From NCBI RefSeq assembly GCF_001294455.1, contig NZ_LIKT01000006.1, positions 1 through 64,000 of the forward strand: a stretch of DNA of 64,000 nucleotides. Direction: 5' to 3'. Under the pieces are notes generated by a model. That model made no database searches. It had not been told where the DNA came from and worked only from the letters and a program-made list of their open reading frames with translations. Both the position numbers and the translations under genes were made by a program. Within the stretch, counting starts at the first letter, position 1. The number at the start of each line of letters is the position of its first letter. The DNA comes from Phaeobacter sp. 11ANDIMAR09. GTDB taxonomy: Bacteria > Pseudomonadota > Alphaproteobacteria > Rhodobacterales > Rhodobacteraceae. Of this stretch, positions 1 to 7,405 are shown piece by piece.

Positions 1-42
1 CCAGCTAGAGTTCCCCGGGTTAAACCGGGACCGAATTTGAAA

Positions 43-73
43 CGCAGCCTCTTGAAATGGGGCTGCGTTTTTT
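43..73 (+). terminator. Intrinsic terminator of a gene left of the window
   Basis: A 7-bp GC-rich stem (CGCAGCC at 43-49, GGCTGCG at 61-67) is followed directly by six T residues. It points rightward, so it should end a plus-strand gene lying before position 1. It sits just beyond the 3' end of the minus-strand GntR gene, so it may also insulate that convergent pair. A smaller GC inverted repeat (CCCGG at 14-18) lies just upstream. Confidence 0.7.
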
Positions 74-86
74 ATTGTCAGGCGGC

Positions 87-749
87 CTAGCGTAGGCTGT
101 TGATGTTTTGCAGCAGGGATTCCCGCGCGCCGGAAATATGTATGCGGGTCAGCTCGGCAGCCTGTGCTGCATTGCCCGCCACGCAGGCCTCCCAGATGGC
201 GATATGTTCCTCATTGGCGCGCTCCATACCGTTGGACATCACCAGCTGGGCCCGCAGGTAGCGATCAATGCGGTCCATGGCATTGTCGATGACATCCAGA
301 TGATATTGCAACCCGCTGGCCCGATAGAGGGTCGCGTGGAAGTCTCGGTTGAGATCCCCCCAGCGCATCGGATCAGCTGAGGCCGAAAACGCCGCCCAGG
401 AGCTGCGGGCCCGGTCGAGCGTTTCTGGTGACATCAAAGGCACGGCACGGCGGATCACTTCCGGCTCGATCAAGGCCCGGAAATCAAAGATCTCCTCGGC
501 TTCTGTTGCGGAGAGGCCGGAAACAACAGCGCCTTTGTAGCGCTGTGTCTTGACCAGACCCTGCTCCTCCAACCTGGATATCGCTTCGCGCACCGGGATC
601 CGGCTGGTGTTGAAAAGCCGCGCGATTTCGTCCTGTCGCAGGGGCTCGCCCTCTTTGACCTCGCCCTCGATAATGGCCCTGCGCAACGCCTCAAAGACAA
701 TGGAAGAGGCCGAAGCTGTCTTGGAAATATCGACGGAGTTCAACTTCAT
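87..749 (-). CDS. GntR-family regulator, FCD (FadR-like) subgroup
   Basis: A 220-residue DNA-binding repressor or activator. The winged helix-turn-helix occupies about residues 15-75 and carries the family pattern PLRQDEIARLFNTSRIPVREA. The rest is an all-helical FCD effector domain; D, H and H residues (NRDFHATLY, EEHIAIWEA) look like the metal/ligand-binding positions of that family. It is transcribed divergently from the FAD-dependent oxidoreductase at 948, which makes that gene its most likely target. A short palindrome at 821-832 in the shared upstream region resembles operators of FCD regulators. FCD members usually sense small organic acids; the effector here cannot be read from the sequence. 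Confidence 0.9.
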   Translation of the reverse strand: MKLNSVDISKTASASSIVFEALRRAIIEGEVKEGEPLRQDEIARLFNTSRIPVREAISRLEEQGLVKTQRYKGAVVSGLSATEAEEIFDFRALIEPEVIRRAVPLMSPETLDRARSSWAAFSASADPMRWGDLNRDFHATLYRASGLQYHLDVIDNAMDRIDRYLRAQLVMSNGMERANEEHIAIWEACVAGNAAQAAELTRIHISGARESLLQNINSLR

Positions 750-820
750 GGAGCTCGCTTTCTGCAGGGATCCAGGCGGGACCGACCGCTGACGGGACGT
801 TGGCAGACAGCATAAGATAA

Positions 821-832
821 ATTGGATTCAAT
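821..832. promoter_or_regulatory. Candidate operator of the FCD-GntR regulator
   Basis: ATTGGATTCAAT is an imperfect palindrome with ATTG/CAAT arms, in the AT-rich middle of the gap between the divergent GntR and oxidoreductase genes. FCD-type GntR proteins often bind sites of the form TTG-N4-CAA, which this matches. That it is the operator is inferred from position and shape only. Confidence 0.4.
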
Positions 833-947
833 AGAAAATGAGAAAGCGCCGCGGCAGCGATTTCTGCACTGGCGCAAACTCGGCCTATACACTGCTCTGA
901 CATCGCGAGATAACCCCAGCAATGGTGATCGGTAACGGGAGCTCCTG

Positions 948-2222
948 ATGGGCAAAGTGGCGGCGACAAGAGCGTCTTCTCAGGCGGGTATGACAATTGC
1001 CGTCATTGGCGCGGGCATTGTCGGAGTGTGTTGTGCCCTGCGGCTACAAGGCCTGGGCCATCAGGTAACGATCTATGACCGCAAGGGCCTGGCGGCAGAG
1101 GCCTCTGCCGGAAATGCCGGGGCTTTTGCCTTTAGTGAAATTATCCCGCTGGCCACGCCGGGGATGATGCGCAAGGCGCCAAAATGGCTGTTGGACCCTA
1201 TGGGGCCGCTGTCGATCCCGCCGCGCTATGCCTTGCAATTGGCACCCTGGCTGCTGCGGTTTTGGCGCGCCAGCTGGCGGGACCGCTATGCGGCGTCGAT
1301 GGCGGCGCAGGCTTCTCTGATGGGGCTGGCACGGCAGGCCCTGGAACGGCAGATCCGCGAGAGTGAGGCCGAGCATCTGATCCAGCGCGACGGCCAGCTG
1401 CAACTCTTTGAGGGCGAACGGGAATACCAGGCCAGCCAGGCTGCCTGGAAAGAGCGAAAAGCTAATGGCATAAGCTACGATCTGCTGCAAAGCCCCGATG
1501 AGATCGCCGAGATCCAACCTGGGTTGAGCCGCCAATTCACCCATGCCGGCTATACGCCGGACTGGATCAATACGGTCGACCCAAAGTCCTGGTGCGAGTA
1601 TCTGGCCGGTCAATTCCTGGCCCGTGGCGGCCGCGTTGAGGTGCAGGAGGTGAGAGCGCTCAGCGCAGATCGCTGCTCCGCAGCCTTGGATCTGGGTAGC
1701 CACCGGATCACACCGGACCGGGTGGTTCTTGCGGCCGGAGCCTGGTCGCATCACCTGGCGCGCGGTCTGGGCGATGCATTGCCACTGGAGACGGAGCGTG
1801 GCTATAACACCACCCTACCGCAAGGGGCCTTTGATCTCCGGACACATATCACCTTTGGCAGTCATGGCTTTGTGGCCAGCCGGATCAATGGCGGCGTCCG
1901 GATCGGCGGCGCCGTGGAGTTGGGTGGGCTGAAACTGCCGCCCAATTACAAGCGCTCTGAGGTGTTGTTGCAAAAGGCCTGCCGCTTTATGCCGGGGCTC
2001 GACAGCTCTGGCGGCACGCAGTGGATGGGCTTTCGTCCCTCCATGCCAGACAGCCTGCCGGTGATTGGCGCCTCGCCTGCATCTGAGGCCGTGATCTATG
2101 CCTTTGGCCACGGCCATCTGGGACTGACCCAATCGGCGGCAACGGCGGAGTTGGTGGCAGACCTGATCATGGCCCGCACACCTGAAATTGACCTCAGCGC
2201 CGTTTCACCACAGCGATTCTAA
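948..2222 (+). CDS. FAD-dependent D-amino acid dehydrogenase-like oxidoreductase
   Basis: A flavoenzyme of the DAO/DadA family (COG0665). The dinucleotide-binding motif VIGAGIVGVCCALRL begins about residue 19, and a second family signature, GNAGAFAFSEIIPLATPG, follows near residue 55. The C-terminal part has the FAD-contacting pattern GFRPSMPDSLPVIG and GHGHLGLTQSAATAE typical of DadA-like dehydrogenases. Likely role: oxidative deamination of a D-amino acid or related amine, feeding electrons to the quinone pool. The precise substrate is not readable. Two starts are plausible: ATG 948, preceded by GGGAG, and ATG 990, which begins immediately before the Rossmann strand and is preceded by AGGCGGG. 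The divergent GntR gene probably controls it. Confidence 0.85.
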   Translation: MGKVAATRASSQAGMTIAVIGAGIVGVCCALRLQGLGHQVTIYDRKGLAAEASAGNAGAFAFSEIIPLATPGMMRKAPKWLLDPMGPLSIPPRYALQLAPWLLRFWRASWRDRYAASMAAQASLMGLARQALERQIRESEAEHLIQRDGQLQLFEGEREYQASQAAWKERKANGISYDLLQSPDEIAEIQPGLSRQFTHAGYTPDWINTVDPKSWCEYLAGQFLARGGRVEVQEVRALSADRCSAALDLGSHRITPDRVVLAAGAWSHHLARGLGDALPLETERGYNTTLPQGAFDLRTHITFGSHGFVASRINGGVRIGGAVELGGLKLPPNYKRSEVLLQKACRFMPGLDSSGGTQWMGFRPSMPDSLPVIGASPASEAVIYAFGHGHLGLTQSAATAELVADLIMARTPEIDLSAVSPQRF

Positions 2223-2243
2223 CCAGGGCGAAGAGCCAAAGGA

Positions 2244-2263
2244 AGGCCGCGATCAGGCGGCCT
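2244..2263 (+). terminator. Weak terminator-like hairpin after the oxidoreductase
   Basis: AGGCCGC (2244-2250) pairs perfectly with GCGGCCT (2257-2263) around a 6-nt loop, 22 nt after the oxidoreductase stop. The downstream run GTTCGTT is not a clean T tract, so termination is uncertain. The hairpin overlaps the end of the opposite-strand lyase remnant. Confidence 0.35.
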
Positions 2264-2971
2264 GTTCGTTGGCAGTGGACAGGGATTGCTCCAGATCCTG
2301 CAGGATGTCGTCGGGATCTTCCAACCCGGCAGAGAGCCGCACCAACCCATCGGTGATCCCATGCGCGGCGCGCTCTTCCGGGGTATAGGTCGAATGGGTC
2401 ATGGAGGCCGGGTGCTGGATCAGGGTTTCCGCATCTCCCAAAGAGACGGCGCGGGCAATCATCTCGAGACGGTTCATCATAGCCTGACCAGCAGCCATAC
2501 CGCCCTTGAGCTCAAAGGCAATCATGCCACCGGGCAGCGCCATCTGGCGGCAGGCCAGATCATATTGATCAAAACTGTCCAAACCGGGGTAATGCACTTT
2601 GGCCCCTGCGGGATGAGCCTCCCGCCAATCCGCGACTTCGGCGGCGGTGGTGCGGTGGCGCTCCATTCGCACGGCGAGGGTTTTGAGCCCGCGCATGACC
2701 AACAGGGCATTGAAAGGCGACATCACCGCGCCGGCCATGTCTTTCATACCCAACAGGCGGATTTGTTGGATCTGTTCGGCGCTGTCGGCAACCAGCCCGG
2801 CGACAACATCCCCATGGCCGCCCAGGTAGTGTCGACCACCACGATGGCGCCCAGGGCATGGGCGATCCGGCTGGCCTGGGAATCATAGGCGTGAAGGATG
2901 GCACGGGTAGTAAACAGGGTTTCGGGATGAGGCGACGATTCATGGTGGCCACCCGTCGATGTTTGAGCCAT
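2253..2971 (-). pseudogene. megL: Methionine gamma-lyase-type PLP enzyme, decayed by internal deletions
   Basis: A remnant of a Cys/Met-metabolism PLP enzyme (about 400 residues when intact). Three homologous blocks survive. The first is the amino end with TTRAILHAYDSQ, equivalent to the STRAIHHGYDPQ block. It joins directly to RIAHALGAIVVVD, which normally lies about 140 residues later. The third block is YLGGHGDVVAGLVADSAEQI onward to the normal carboxyl end (LVRLSAGLEDPDDILQDL). The first junction, near 2870-2880, is in frame. The second, at about 2829-2830, drops roughly 25-30 residues that include the SATK lysine which binds PLP, and it shifts the reading frame. No active enzyme can be made. 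The divergent Lrp gene at 3066 is the usual neighbour and looks intact. An assembly error could mimic this, but two separate deletions argue for real decay. Confidence 0.85.
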
Positions 2972-3065
2972 AATCAACTTGATAAATAGGTAAAGAATTG
3001 CGATTCATGCCTTTGAAACCTAATTTGTTGGCAGATCATGCCAAATATTTGAAGAGGGCTGAGGC

Positions 3066-3533
3066 GTGGTGACATTGGATCAAAAAGACCGTCAGATCAT
3101 CCGAACCCTGCAACGCGATGGGCGGATGTCCAATCAGGATCTGGCCGAGGCGGTGAACCTGTCACCGTCTCCCTGTTTGCGGCGGCTGCGCAATCTGGAA
3201 AAATCGGGGGTGATCACTGGCTTTGCCGCCAGCGCAGATGCCAAGCTTTATGGGCTGGGTATGGAAATCTTTGTGCGTATTCGTCTGGAACGGCACCACG
3301 AGGATGTGGTGCAGAATTTTGAGCGTCGGGTCATCGCCATGCCCGAGGTGCTGGAATGCCATATGATGACCGGACAAGTGGATTACCAACTGCGGGTTCT
3401 GGTCTCGGGGTTGGACGCCTATGAGAACTTTATTCGCAAAAAGATCCATCCCATTGGCGGCGTAGGCTCGATCGAGACCAGTTTTGTCTATGGCACGGTC
3501 AAGAAAACGGCGGTGTTTCCGGATCTGGGATAG
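3066..3533 (+). CDS. Lrp/AsnC-family transcriptional regulator
   Basis: A 155-residue protein. The helix-turn-helix lies at about residues 5-50 (LDQKDRQIIRTLQRDGRMSN, then the recognition helix NLSPSPCLRRLRNLEKSG). The RAM/AsnC ligand-binding domain lies at about 65-150 (ECHMMTGQVDYQLRVLV). Family members sense amino acids and form octameric discs on DNA. It starts with GTG. It is divergent from the degraded methionine gamma-lyase gene, which would have been its natural target; the regulator has therefore probably outlived its adjacent target, or it controls other genes as well. Confidence 0.92.
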   Translation: MVTLDQKDRQIIRTLQRDGRMSNQDLAEAVNLSPSPCLRRLRNLEKSGVITGFAASADAKLYGLGMEIFVRIRLERHHEDVVQNFERRVIAMPEVLECHMMTGQVDYQLRVLVSGLDAYENFIRKKIHPIGGVGSIETSFVYGTVKKTAVFPDLG

Positions 3534-3577
3534 CCGCTACGTTTTGCGGCTGGGTAAACCCCATCCGCCGCATGGCG

Positions 3578-4747
3578 TTAGCGTTCTGCCGGCATAAAAC
3601 TGCCCTGCAAAATGGCACTGGCCGAGGCAACCGGATCCGTGTCGCCAGCGCTGGTGTTGCCGGCGGTACGATTGGCCATGCGTTCAAGATTGACAATAGT
3701 CGACAGCATCAACCGGTCATGGCTCCAGTCGCCAGGGCGCTGCATCAGCAGGGCGGTGGTGAGAACCGAGGCGATCATCAGGACAGAGATCATTGCCCAG
3801 CCAAAGCCGCTTTGCCCCTGTGGGGGCGGCGCGGTCAGCGCAATGATCCGCTGTTGCAGCGTCGAATCACGGCGGGTTTCGCGCTGATCTACCAGCGCAA
3901 CGGCAGGGCTGCGGCGGGTGAAGAAAACGCGCTCCTGAGCGGCATGGGCGCAGGCGCGGATCAGGCATTCGCCATAGGCGCGGATATCCAGGCCGGGGCG
4001 CGCGGTCAGGGCCTGGTCGCAGGCAAATTCACGCAGGCGGCGGACTTCGCGCTGCCAGAGATAAAAGGCGGGGTTCCAGAAGAGCAGGGGACGCAGCATT
4101 TCGAGCAGGAATTCGCATTCGATGTCGCGCTGGCGGAAATGCTGCAGCTCATGAGCCAGGGTAAGCCGCAGATCCTGCGGCTGGGTCAGCAGCGCGGAGG
4201 GCAGGACCACATAGCGGCGCATCAGCCCACGGGTGGAAAAGGCCACGGGGGTCCCGTCCGAGACCAGAATGTGGGTGCCTCCGATACGTTTCCACAGAAA
4301 GCTGCCTTTCAGCGCCCGGCGCAGGCGCAGGACCGAAGAGGCCAGCTGGGCTGCGCAGATCAGCCCGCCAATGACCAGGGCCAAGGTGAGCAGCCGGGGC
4401 CAGAGCAACTGTTGGGTCGACAAGATGCGCACGGTGTCTTCGCGCAGCCCCAGCAGGCTTTCAAAGCGGGTTGCGCTCATGTTGACGTTGCCCTGCAGGA
4501 ACTGTGAGACCAGCAGGTCGGAGATATTGGGCGGATGGGCCATCACCAGACGGGTGAAGGCGAACATCAATAGCGGCGACAGCGCCAGCAACAGGGTCAG
4601 CGCATTCATCAGGCGCAGCTGGGCGCCAAAGGCATGGGCCAGCCGGGTATAAGACAGGAGTTTTCGCGCGCCAAGCCAGAGCAGGGTGCCAACAAGCAGC
4701 AATAGGTTGAGATCCAGGTAGCTATTGATCAGCGCGTCAGTTTCCAT
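3578..4747 (-). CDS. BlaR1-like M56-family membrane metallopeptidase, no penicillin-sensor domain
   Basis: A 389-residue membrane protein. Hydrophobic segments lie at about residues 13-30, 47-65 and 115-135. A cytoplasmic zinc-protease domain follows with the motif HELQH at 199-203 and downstream acidic residues in REFACD (about 239-244). One more membrane segment follows (GFGWAMISVLMIASVLTTAL). BlaR1 and MecR1 proper carry a C-terminal beta-lactam-binding domain of about 250 residues; only a short tail follows the last membrane helix here. The stimulus is therefore unlikely to be direct beta-lactam acylation. It overlaps the BlaI-like gene by 11 nt, so the pair is co-translated. The expected role is to relieve repression by the partner after a membrane or envelope signal. 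Confidence 0.85.
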   Translation of the reverse strand: METDALINSYLDLNLLLLVGTLLWLGARKLLSYTRLAHAFGAQLRLMNALTLLLALSPLLMFAFTRLVMAHPPNISDLLVSQFLQGNVNMSATRFESLLGLREDTVRILSTQQLLWPRLLTLALVIGGLICAAQLASSVLRLRRALKGSFLWKRIGGTHILVSDGTPVAFSTRGLMRRYVVLPSALLTQPQDLRLTLAHELQHFRQRDIECEFLLEMLRPLLFWNPAFYLWQREVRRLREFACDQALTARPGLDIRAYGECLIRACAHAAQERVFFTRRSPAVALVDQRETRRDSTLQQRIIALTAPPPQGQSGFGWAMISVLMIASVLTTALLMQRPGDWSHDRLMLSTIVNLERMANRTAGNTSAGDTDPVASASAILQGSFMPAER

Positions 4748-5153
4748 TGTCCCCCAACCTTTCGTTCAGCAGCGCCCGCATCTCAACGAGCATGTCGTCG
4801 GTTACTTCTTCATCATCCACAAGGCGGGCGACCAGGGCCGCCGGTGTGCCGTTGAAAAGCTTGCTCGAAAGGTCTTTCAGAGAGGTTTTTTGATACTCTG
4901 CCTTGGGAATGGCGGGGCGGTAGATCAGCGAGCGATCCTGTCTTTCGCTGGTCAGAAAACCCTTTTGTTCCATGATTTTTAAGACCGTGGCCACAGAGGT
5001 ATAGGCACGTTCCTGTGCCTGGTTCAGCACTGCAAGGATGTCGCGCACGGTGCCGCCCCCAGTGGCCCAAACGACGGTCATGAATTCAAGCTCAACCTCG
5101 GTCAGCAGTGAATTGTCCTGTTTCTTGCGCATGTCGTCTGTTGTCCGGTCCAT
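4737..5153 (-). CDS. BlaI/MecI/CopY-family repressor
   Basis: A 138-residue winged-helix repressor. Residues about 15-90 carry the BlaI pattern LTEVELEFMTVVWATGGGTV, then YTSVATVLKIMEQKGFL and the wing. The acidic carboxyl part provides the dimerisation domain. It is the first gene of a two-gene unit with the M56 peptidase, which is the classical repressor/protease arrangement. No beta-lactamase gene is adjacent, so the regulon lies elsewhere. The upstream region, 5154-5230, is AT-richer than its surroundings and presumably holds the promoter and operator, although I could not find a clear TACA/TGTA dyad. Confidence 0.92.
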   Translation of the reverse strand: MDRTTDDMRKKQDNSLLTEVELEFMTVVWATGGGTVRDILAVLNQAQERAYTSVATVLKIMEQKGFLTSERQDRSLIYRPAIPKAEYQKTSLKDLSSKLFNGTPAALVARLVDDEEVTDDMLVEMRALLNERLGDNGN

Positions 5154-5328
5154 TTTGGTCTTTCAGAGATGCTAGTAGAAAAGCGGTGGCTTTGAAAACT
5201 ATTTCTTTAGCAGAGAGGCGGTTCAGGGCTGGCCCTGTTAAAAGGAGCGCTTCCGCGCGCCGATTTCAGCCTGCCCAGAGGTGATAGGCCATCGCGGGCC
5301 TTAGAGATCTGAAGAGAGTTGGGAGGAT

Positions 5329-5437
5329 CTGCTGAGAGGGCCTGAAGGGGCAGATGTGCCCTTCAGGCCCCTAGCAATTTTGGAAAGCTTGGCGCGTCAA
5401 GGGCAAGCCGCTGGCGCGGGGCCTTTGGCCCCCTTGA
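5329..5437. repeat. GC-rich mosaic intergenic repeat, copy A
   Basis: This occupies the gap between the BlaI promoter and the end of the glycerol operon. CTGCTGAGAGG introduces a hairpin with perfect 12-bp arms (GGGCCTGAAGGG at 5338-5349, CCCTTCAGGCCC at 5359-5370). About 27 nt later comes a second dyad, bounded by TCAAGGG (5397-5403) and CCCTTGA (5431-5437), with the shared word TCAAGGGCAAGCCG. The same two-part layout recurs at 57611-57728 and 61871-61987. It may end transcription of the minus-strand glycerol operon. The rest of the 298-nt gap, 5154-5328, shows no gene. Confidence 0.6.
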
Positions 5438-5451
5438 CCCGCCGGTTCAGT

Positions 5452-5730
5452 TCAAACCTTCCAGAAGGTGAAACAGCCCCAGGCAACCGATATCGCCAGC
5501 GGTGTCCAAAGTGGCATGCCAATAAGGCCAAGCCAGGCGAGGAAGATGTAACTGGTGCCCAGAAGGGTGATGAACAAACGGTCCCCGCGGGTGGTGGTGA
5601 GCCCCAGCACGCCTTTGCGCGTGTCTCCGCCGGGGCTGCGGATTTCGAGCAAGACCAGTACCCCAATGGCAGAAAAAATACCGATAAAGACCAGAGCAGT
5701 GGGCCAGGTCCAGGCCATCCATGACAGCAT
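5452..5730 (-). CDS. DUF2160 small inner-membrane protein of the glycerol transporter operon
   Basis: A 92-residue protein with hydrophobic stretches at about residues 8-28, 48-70 and 72-90. It matches the DUF2160 family of small membrane proteins, which is found almost only at the end of glycerol ABC transporter operons. Its start overlaps the stop of the preceding permease by 1 nt, so it belongs to the same transcript. It probably assists the transporter, but no activity has been assigned to the family as far as I know. In rhizobia the corresponding gene may be called glpU; I am not certain of that symbol. Confidence 0.85.
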   Translation of the reverse strand: MLSWMAWTWPTALVFIGIFSAIGVLVLLEIRSPGGDTRKGVLGLTTTRGDRLFITLLGTSYIFLAWLGLIGMPLWTPLAISVAWGCFTFWKV

Positions 5731-6527
5731 TACACTCTCCCCATCGCAAAACCTTTTGCGATATAGTTGCGGACGAACCAGATCACGATGGCCCCCGGAA
5801 TGATTGTCAATGTGCCTGCCGCTGCCAGCAGGCCCAGCTCGTACCCCGCACTGGAGGCGGTTTTGGTCATGGTGGCAGCGATGGGCTTTGCCGCCACGGC
5901 TGTCAGGGTTTTTGCCAGCAAAAGCTCCACCCAGGAGAACATGAAACAGAAGAAGGCGGCAACGCCGACGCCTGCCTTGATCGAGGGGATGAAGATGGTG
6001 CCAAAGAAACGCGGGAAGGAATAGCCGTCCACATAGGCGGTCTCATCCAGTTCTTTAGGGATGCCGCCCATGAAGCCTTCGAGGATCCAGACCGCCAATG
6101 GGATGTTGAACAGGCAATGGGCCAGGGCCACGGCCAGGTGGGTGTCAAAGATCCCCACCGCGGAATAGAGCTGGAAGAAGGGCAGGGCAAAGACCGCAGC
6201 GGGTGCCATGCGGTTGGTCAAAAGCCAAAAGAACAGCTGCTTGTCGCCGAGAAAGCGATAGCGCGAGAAGGCATAGGCCGCAGGCAGGGCAACGGCGACC
6301 GAGATCACCGTGTTGATGCTCACGTAGATGATCGAGTTGATATAGCCCCAATACCAGGAGGGGTCGGTGAAGATGGTGACGTAGTTCTCCAGCGTGAAGG
6401 TCTGCGGGAACAGGGAGAAGCCGGAGAGGATCTCGTTTGTGGTCTTAAAGCTCATCGCCACCAGCCAGTAGATCGGCAGCATCAGGAAGAGAATATAGAC
6501 AATGGGGATGATGGATCGTTTTTGCAT
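5730..6527 (-). CDS. glpQ: Glycerol ABC transporter permease GlpQ
   Basis: A 265-residue MalG-type inner-membrane permease with about six membrane helices. The cytoplasmic EAA-like loop, where ATPases dock, is ELDETAYVDGYSFPRFFGTI. It starts after a short amino end typical of the carbohydrate-uptake-1 class (IPIVYILFLMLPIYWLVAMSF). It lies 14 nt after the GlpP gene in an operon with two ATPase genes and DUF2160. The complex imports glycerol from the periplasm. Substrate assignment comes from the whole-operon match to the rhizobial glpSTPQUV system, not from this protein alone. Confidence 0.85.
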   Translation of the reverse strand: MQKRSIIPIVYILFLMLPIYWLVAMSFKTTNEILSGFSLFPQTFTLENYVTIFTDPSWYWGYINSIIYVSINTVISVAVALPAAYAFSRYRFLGDKQLFFWLLTNRMAPAAVFALPFFQLYSAVGIFDTHLAVALAHCLFNIPLAVWILEGFMGGIPKELDETAYVDGYSFPRFFGTIFIPSIKAGVGVAAFFCFMFSWVELLLAKTLTAVAAKPIAATMTKTASSAGYELGLLAAAGTLTIIPGAIVIWFVRNYIAKGFAMGRV

Positions 6528-6541
6528 CTGTCAAACCCTCC

Positions 6542-7405
6542 TTAGTTCAGGTCGTCTTTGGTCATCAGCGTGTAGAACAGCCAGGAGACCAGAAGCGTGA
6601 TTGCAAAGTAGATGAGGCTCATCGCGGCGGCGGGGCCGAGGTCGAACTGACCCAAGGCGATTTTCACCAGATCGATTGACAACAGGGTTGTGGAGTTGCC
6701 GGGGCCTCCACCGGTGAGCACGAAGGGTTCGGTGTAGATGTTGAAACTGTCCATGAAGCGCAACAGGATGGCGATGGTCAGAACAGTTTTCATCTTGGGA
6801 AGCTGGATAAAGCGGAACACCGCCCAGTTGGAGGCGCCATCGATCTTGGCCGCCTGATAATAGGCATCGGGGATCGAGACCAAGCCGGCGTAGCTGAGCA
6901 GCACCACCAGCGAGGTCCAGTGCCAGACATCCATGGTGACGATTGTGACCCAGGCGGCCAGCGGGTTCTGGGTCATGTCGTAAGAGATGCCCAGCACATG
7001 GTTGAGGAAATAGCCCAGGAGGCCAATGTCGGGCAGGGTAAAGATGTTCCACATCGCGCCCACCACGTTCCAGGGGATCAGCATCGGCAACGCCATGGTG
7101 ACCAGACACACCGGCACCCAGAAGCCTTTGCGCGGCATTGAGAGCGCGATAATGATGCCCAGCGGCACCTCGATGATCAGGATCAGGAAGGTGAAGAGAA
7201 ATTGGCGCCCCAGGGCGGCATGGAAACGCTCGGAGCGCAGGATTTGCTCGAACCAGTCCAGACCCTGCCAAAAGAACACATTGTCGCCAAAGGTCTCTTG
7301 CACCGAATAGTTCACCACCGTCATCATCGGGATCAGCGCGTTAAAGGCGACCAGTACCAGGACGGGCAGCACAAAGAACCAGGCTTTTTGGTTTTCGGTT
7401 TTCAT
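6542..7405 (-). CDS. glpP: Glycerol ABC transporter permease GlpP
   Basis: A 287-residue MalF-type permease with about six membrane helices, beginning FFVLPVLVLVAFNALIPMMT. The coupling loop is IPDAYYQAAKIDGASNWAVF. It overlaps the second ATPase gene by 4 nt and lies just ahead of GlpQ; the two would form the membrane heterodimer. Its place between the ATPases and GlpQ matches the rhizobial glycerol operon. Confidence 0.85.
   Translation of the reverse strand: MKTENQKAWFFVLPVLVLVAFNALIPMMTVVNYSVQETFGDNVFFWQGLDWFEQILRSERFHAALGRQFLFTFLILIIEVPLGIIIALSMPRKGFWVPVCLVTMALPMLIPWNVVGAMWNIFTLPDIGLLGYFLNHVLGISYDMTQNPLAAWVTIVTMDVWHWTSLVVLLSYAGLVSIPDAYYQAAKIDGASNWAVFRFIQLPKMKTVLTIAILLRFMDSFNIYTEPFVLTGGGPGNSTTLLSIDLVKIALGQFDLGPAAAMSLIYFAITLLVSWLFYTLMTKDDLN

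Noticed and set aside
3572-4507. 311-codon plus-strand frame opposite the M56 peptidase
   Set aside because: A Gln/Gly/Ala-rich translation with no family resemblance, which is typical of the strand opposite a GC-rich gene. The minus-strand frame has HELQH and membrane helices.
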